A stretch of 64,000 bases of DNA from Sinohyriopsis cumingii (taxonomy: Eukaryota > Mollusca > Bivalvia > Unionida > Unionidae). A program made the translations under genes and the position numbers. This document shows positions 53,201 through 60,300 of this stretch, one piece after another (position 1 is the stretch's first letter; each line of letters starts with the position of its first letter). The notes beneath the pieces were generated by a model. The model was not told the DNA's origin and searched no databases. It worked only from the letters and a program-made list of their open reading frames with translations. Location of the stretch: contig CM068835.1 of assembly GCA_028554795.2 (NCBI GenBank), positions 34,814,901 through 34,878,900 of the forward strand, read 5' to 3'.

Positions 53201-56200
53201 ATAAAGATCTGGAGAAAGCAGATTGAGCATGCCAGTCAACTGGGTCCACTATGTCTCAAATTGATATATCATACTCAATAGTCATGCTTGTGGAAATTAC
53301 TTGGATTTCTTGAGCCAAAAACTTCACAAGTCAAAGCTTGATCTTGTCAGAGTTCTGAGTACGCTGATCTAATAACCTACTTTCATCCAGGTGGCCAGGC
53401 TTGTGGGGTTATGTCTTGCTTTGTCACAATATGTGGTAGGAAAAGCAATTGATGGCTGCCATGGATGTTTTCGAGGTGTCTCAGGTAAAGGTGTTCCAAT
53501 TGCTAGTGCTTTCAGGAGCAAGTCATATATGATAATGGCTTCAATGATGTCGAAGACAGACACAAATCTGGAGGATATCCTCTCCATGACTGAAGCATAG
53601 AACTCTGTTTCATGTAGAATCTCTCTGACAGAAGCAAGGCATGAAGGAGTTTCTCTGGACAAGGGTGCAATACTGATGACTTTGGCTACTTGATCAGTTG
53701 GGTGGGGAGCTAGTATCCACTGTTACACTGAGCAGATCATTGACCTAGGACACATACCATCAAAAAGAACTAGTTTATAAGCCTTCCTCTAAATTTCTGG
53801 ATTAGTTTTGGCATCTTAAAGTGCTGGGGGAAGGCATAGGCATAGGCTGTATCCCCTCACAGCTGACTTAAAGTGGGGAAGGCATAGGCATAGGCTGTAT
53901 CCCCTCACAGCTGACTTAAAGTGCTGGGGGAAGGCATAGGCATAGGCTGTATCCCCTCACAGCTGACTTAAAGTGCTGGGGGAAGGCATAGGCATAGGCT
54001 GTATCCCCTCACAGCTGACTTAAAGTGCTGGGGGAAGGCATAGGCATAGGCTGTATCCCCTCACAGCTGACTTAAAGTGCATCAACAGCCTATACCTCTT
54101 GTCTGGGTCAGGGATTGCAGAGAAATGAAGGTAGTCCATTTGTTGTTCCTCTTCACTGCAAACAGATTTAACACTGGTTGGACCCAATCTATATGAAAAA
54201 TGGATGGATGGATACATAGAAAGACTACTCCCTATGAAGCAGTTAGCCTCTCCTTGATAATGAATCAGGCAGGAGACTGAACCTGCATGGTATGTGTTGG
54301 ACTTTTGTGTACATGTCATTTAGGTACACCAACAGAGGTATTATAATACCATAATGCAGATCTCCAGCGAGATTATTCCCTTGTTTGAGTTCTTTGAAAT
54401 TATAAGATCTGCCATCTCTTGGATGCACTCTATCCAAGAGTGGCAGGCATAGAGAATGGCCTTTATTTAGAGGATTGATGTTTAGAACCTTCTCTTACAC
54501 TGTCCACTTACCCCAACCTGACACACTGGCATATGTACTGCTTGTGATTTCTGGTTTGGGGTATTCCACTGCTAGCACTGCCTGTCTTGCTACTGGCATC
54601 TATTGATATGAACACTTCAAGATTGGGAGCCATTGTTCCAGTAGACTCATCTGCAGAGGATGCATGGAAAGGTGGACAAGATGGAGGTAGCCATATTGGA
54701 TGTCAAATCAGTGCCATTTATGAAGCCATTCTGTGAAAATCCCATGCTGATATGACAATCCATTCAAAAGAACAGTAACAGTAACAAGATTTTCAAGATG
54801 GCCACTATGGTGGTCATTTTGGATGTCCAAGTGGCAACATTTTTATTTAGGACCATACATTTTCACGACAATTCTTCAAATACTACAGTAGGATTAGCAA
54901 TATCAAATCTCCCACTAATGGATGGTCAGCTCCCACTAATGCATGATCAGATGACAGACTATCCCATACATTCTTCTTGTACATAGGACTATTACTGATT
55001 GATGGCACACTGTATAATAACTGCCAATAAATATGAATAACTCAATAAACTCATAGTAAAAGAAAAAAATGCTGTAAACATCAACTTTTTTCCTACCTAT
55101 TCCACTGAATGAAAATGTTGGATATCTAAAATTGTGATAAACTGCAAGAGACACTGTTATCAGTTTGAGGTAAAAGTTTACACTGTTAAACATCTGGGAT
55201 ACAGGTGACCACCACTGTAACAAGAAAACCGGGTTGGGGTCAGATTATAACAAAGAACACTTGTGACCGAAACAAAAATGCAACGTGTATTTATCAACGA
55301 TTCAATGAAAAAGACTGTTTGATTCGTGCGCCAACAAAATCCAAATATTGGATATTTAACAAAATATGCACAGACCTGATAATGTATTGCAATATAAATG
55401 AAATGTGAACTGATATGCAAGTAAAAACCTGAAATAGTAAAAAGATACAATGATTAACAATTCAAAAGTGATTCCACATAAACAATGGATAAAATGATTC
55501 ATATAAACATTTAAAATTTCCACACAAATAGTAATAAATGATTCGTTCACTCAAATAGTGATGCATAATGTTACCCTCAAATAGTGAAATATGACAAGTC
55601 TTCACTCAAATAGGGCCAAGTGGTCTAAAGCGCTCTCCGTTACGGATCACTACCATCTCACCTCTGTCTGCGGCGGTTCGAGTCTCGGATTCAGCCAATG
55701 TGGGTGTGTGAGAAAGCTTGCCAGTAGCTTCTCGTGGGTCGGTGGTTCTTTCCGGGGTTTTCCCAGGTTCTTCCTCCACCATTAATACTGGCCGCCATGT
55801 ATAGCCTATCGTGTGCTGAAAAATGGCGTTAAACCCCACAACAACAACAACACTCAAATAGTGAAATATAATGTGAAACATTGGGACATATATATTGTGG
55901 AGTCGAACACAAATCCGAAAGGTCTTCTCAGCCCCAATGCTGTTGAATAGTTGAGGAGCCAGCCACAAAAGGTCTACCCCTTCTGGTCTGACTAGAGATC
56001 CGTAATACCTCTTGTTCTCTGCAGACCCATTGGTCCAGAAGCCTTGGTTCTTCCCCACATGATAACCTTTATCTTCTTCAGGGCCAATGCCACCCCCGCC
56101 AGCAGCACACTGGGTATAACACAACCCAAATTAGCACCATGACTAAACAACACCTACAATATAGTGCATATATGGAGATACAGCACAACTATCACTCTGT

Positions 56201-57257
56201 CCCTCCTTCACCACAACACTCAGCATTCACCAGTCACTGGCCATCAATCAATCAATCACCAATCAGTCAACTCTATAGCTGGAGATTGCATGTCATAAAG
56301 TGGACTGCTCACTGACAAGATTCGTAATAATGAGTTACAAAGTCTGTTTGCCAAGGTGAAACTTAGATGAGAGTGTACTCTCACTGAATAGAAGAACTGG
56401 TGCCAAATCCCATCCATTCAATTTTGCTCATGCTAGAAAGCATGCTTTTTCTCAGGGCCTTCCAAAACCCAAATCCTTTTGTACCTTTTCATTAATTAAT
56501 TGACGCTGTTAAGTTGTCTTGTACCTGGGAAGTATACTCCAGTTATAATCCTGTCTGCTGCTCACTTTATCTCCAACACAGAAAAATGTTTTGTGCTTTA
56601 TTTGTTAAACTTTATCATATAACATGTTTGTTGGTGCCATTTTCATTGCCTGCCCAAGAGTTCATAGCACATGAATTTTGCATGTGAATTTTGTCAAGCA
56701 GTTTTTTTATAATTTTGAAGTTTCATGCAAATATTTTCCATGTATATTTATTATCATTAGTGTCCTCTTAGTAAATTCAACTTGATGCTTCACTGATTTC
56801 ACATGTGTATGCCTTTGTTCCGCTTGAAATATTCGTAGTTGTGTCAAGACAGTGAGCAATATCAAGCATGTAGGATGTAAATGCCTCTGTCCAACTGATG
56901 ACTACTATACCGTTATATCAATGGTTTGAAGTGTAAAATGGGTCTTACATGGTATCTGTTCTCATGCCGGCATGAGAATGAATGGGTGACCATCAATAGG
57001 AATTTTCCTATGGTTTTTTGGGAGCTGAATTTCAACAATATTCCCATTCCCCAAACGCTCATATTTTCACAGCTGGGACCTGAACATTCCTAATTTAGGT
57101 GATATATAACTGAGATTCAAGTACAAGTCAAACAGCAGAATTTTGTTCTGTTCTTTCATTTCTCAGTCAAATACATTACCTGGTCAATTAACATTAGGGA
57201 AAAACTCTGCTAAATCCGAATCAAACCCTCTTTGAAAGGCAAAATACACCCCCTCTC

Positions 57258-57305
<48 letters not shown>

Positions 57306-60300
57306 TGATATAGACAAAGGGAAATATCTCTTATAAATCAATTCCCGTTTCTCCACAAGGTGGTAAACTTGCCAGGAAAAGCTTGATATGTGAAGTGATG
57401 TATTATAATCTGGGTAATGTATTTCAAGAGGAAACCAACATGCTGGAAAATATTTGACTAGCACAGAAAACCATGATAGTAAATCACAATACAATTAAAA
57501 TATCAATAAATATATAGCATTAAACTTACGCCTGACTTTCATCTTGGTATCGTCATCAACTTTTTGGGGGTTGACATTTTCTTTCAACTTGAAATACTTC
57601 AATACTCCAAGCTGACCCCGCTGGAAAAGGTATGATGTATTTTAAAATCAGAATTTCAATGGACTCTTCAGTCAGTATCGTTTATCTCCCACTAGACCAC
57701 TCTGTGAGAGGCAATATGTATTTCAAAATCATAATTTCAATGGACTCTTCAGTCAGTATCATTTATCTCCTGCTGGACCACTCTGTGAGAGGTAATATGT
57801 ATTTCAAAATCATAATTTCAATGGACTCTTCCGTCAGTATAATTAATCTCCCACTATACCACTCTGTGAGAGGTAATATGTATTTCAAAATCATAATTTC
57901 AATGGACTCTTCAGTCAGTATAATTAATCTCCCACTATACCACTCTATGAGAGGTAATATGTATTTCAAAATCATAATTTCAATGGACTCTTCAGTCAGT
58001 ATCATTTATCTCCCACTAGACCACTCTGTGTGAGGTAATATGTATTTCAAGATCAGCTGGAGGCTTGAATTGATACTCGTTTACAAAAGATCAAATGAAA
58101 GAACATAACTTCTGATATATTTTCATTTTTGGTCCTTGTATACATTATAAACATACTGCTCATATAATATTTATATTTTATCAGAATTTTCTTTTCTGTA
58201 ATTGCCAAAATATAATTTTTTTAAATACATGTGCACAGGGTTCCCACGCTTTTCTAAAGATAAATTTCCAGGTCATTTCCAGGATGAAATTAAAGAACAT
58301 TTTAGATTATAAAACATGCATTTTCTAAAACTTAAGATGTTTCTCTTTCAAGACTCTCCAAAACATCTAAGAAAAAAAAGATGATCATGTACAAAACCAC
58401 AAAATGTATCACACGAAACAAGTTTGATTATATTCCTACAAATTGGCATGTAAAGTCATTTCAATGTACAGAATAAAAATTCTAACTTTATTTTGCTGAC
58501 TTGCATTATGTTGCTAAGTGGGAACAACACAATGAACATAAATTAGTTTTGATTCCTTTCAAACCTTTAATTCTAAAGAATTCTATAGCAATATATATAT
58601 ATATGCATCATATAGAAAGTAAACATCTATTACAGTGTAAATATAAAAAACAATAAATGTAAATAATTAGAATCTTGTCTTGCAGCGAAAAGAATTAAAA
58701 CCTGAATTTATCTGTGCCAATAAAATCCCAAACAAGATTTTCAAACAACTTATCATGATCTGGTTATAAATCCATCATTTAAAAAACATTTTCATAAGGG
58801 TTGATTTAAATTTTGACAAAAGACCTTCAAAATTATATACTGTTGTATAAACAAGGACTGAATTTTCTTTAAAATCATCTTGTCTTCTTGTAATTCATTA
58901 AACCAGTCCCCAAACATGTATTGATACAGGGACTCGTATCGTTTTTTTAATATATAATACAAGGGACAACAAATTTCTCATTTCAGCTCTGAGATTCAGC
59001 AATTTGGACTACAAATTTGGCTTAAAACAATTAGCAGTCCACTTTCTAATCCAGGTTTCCTCCAAATATTCCCAACCAATTTTTAATATTTGGACATTTA
59101 GGTTGGGGTGTGGGGTCATTGCAATTGCATATCGAAAATCTGGACTTTGCCGCCACTTATGTTATATCGACTTATACCTGCATGAAATCGATAGGAAAAT
59201 TATTTTTTTTCTCAGAAATGGCAAGTATTATAATTGTTATGTCTCTAATCCGCTGACAGACTAGACGAAACTACGGCATAGATGAAACCTAACCTGTTGC
59301 TCACCATTTGCATTACTAGTCACAAGACTTCACAAATCTCAAACAAAGACATCTGAAGTCTAATAGTTATGTGATATCAACAACAAACTCCTTTTTAATG
59401 TTGTTGTACAGAAATTTAATTATATTAAATGAAAGTCTGATACTTTGTGTAAAAACCAGCAATCTGGCCAGTGTGATTTATCAAGCAGAGAGCACATGTC
59501 AATGTAGTAGTCACATGAATCTAATCCACTGAGTGTTTGGATTGCCTCAGCATACATGTTTATTGCAAGCACCCAACTGATCCATACTGCACCCTCCGAT
59601 TATTCTGGTTAGAACGCGATTAATTTAACTCACAACCAGTTTAGTTACAACTCAATTATGTGATTGTTTCGGGTTAAGTGTTGGCAGAAAATTCCCAGGT
59701 TTATCCCAACTTTCATCAATATTTGCAAAATTCAAGGACTTTTCATGGTCAGGAAAAAACTGTCATTTCTCTCGACTTTTTCCTGGTAGCATGGGAACCC
59801 TATGTGCAGAATTTTTAAGTATGTATTTCATATCAACTACTCTTTACAAGTAACCAATCTTTATTTATATTAAATCAGTTTCTCTGACTTTCATGTCTAT
59901 GAAAACCTAATTAAGTCACACCACCAGTACACATCACCTGCAAGTGAAAATGGGCAAGGACCTGCATAATGCTTTTGTATGGGCAAACCCACTTAGCTGT
60001 TGTGCTGATGGAATGCACAATATATCTACCACAACAAGTTTAACTATTGTAGAATCTTACCCAAGCCATATTAGCAAAGAATGAAGTGGCTACCAAAGAT
60101 GACAAAGGATCATTCCAATAAAACAGCTTTCCAAGTAGAATTCTGTATAATGCTATGTTTTACCTGCTCTGCTGAGGCATTTTCCAAATACCCAGTAACG
60201 TTAGTGGGGCATGAAAAGTGGTCACTGTAACCTACTTCTGTCTGAAATTGACATTACCCTTCATAATGAATATAACAAAAAGTTGTCAATCTGTGCATGC

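Noticed and set aside
55606..56124. 172-codon minus-strand open frame as one gene
   Set aside because: Its C-terminal half is the antisense of SINE family A copy 5. Only the upstream part is kept, as an uncertain coding-like island.
57632..58033. 133-codon plus-strand repetitive open frame
   Set aside because: Entirely the 81-bp tandem array. A unit divisible by three keeps frames open on both strands.
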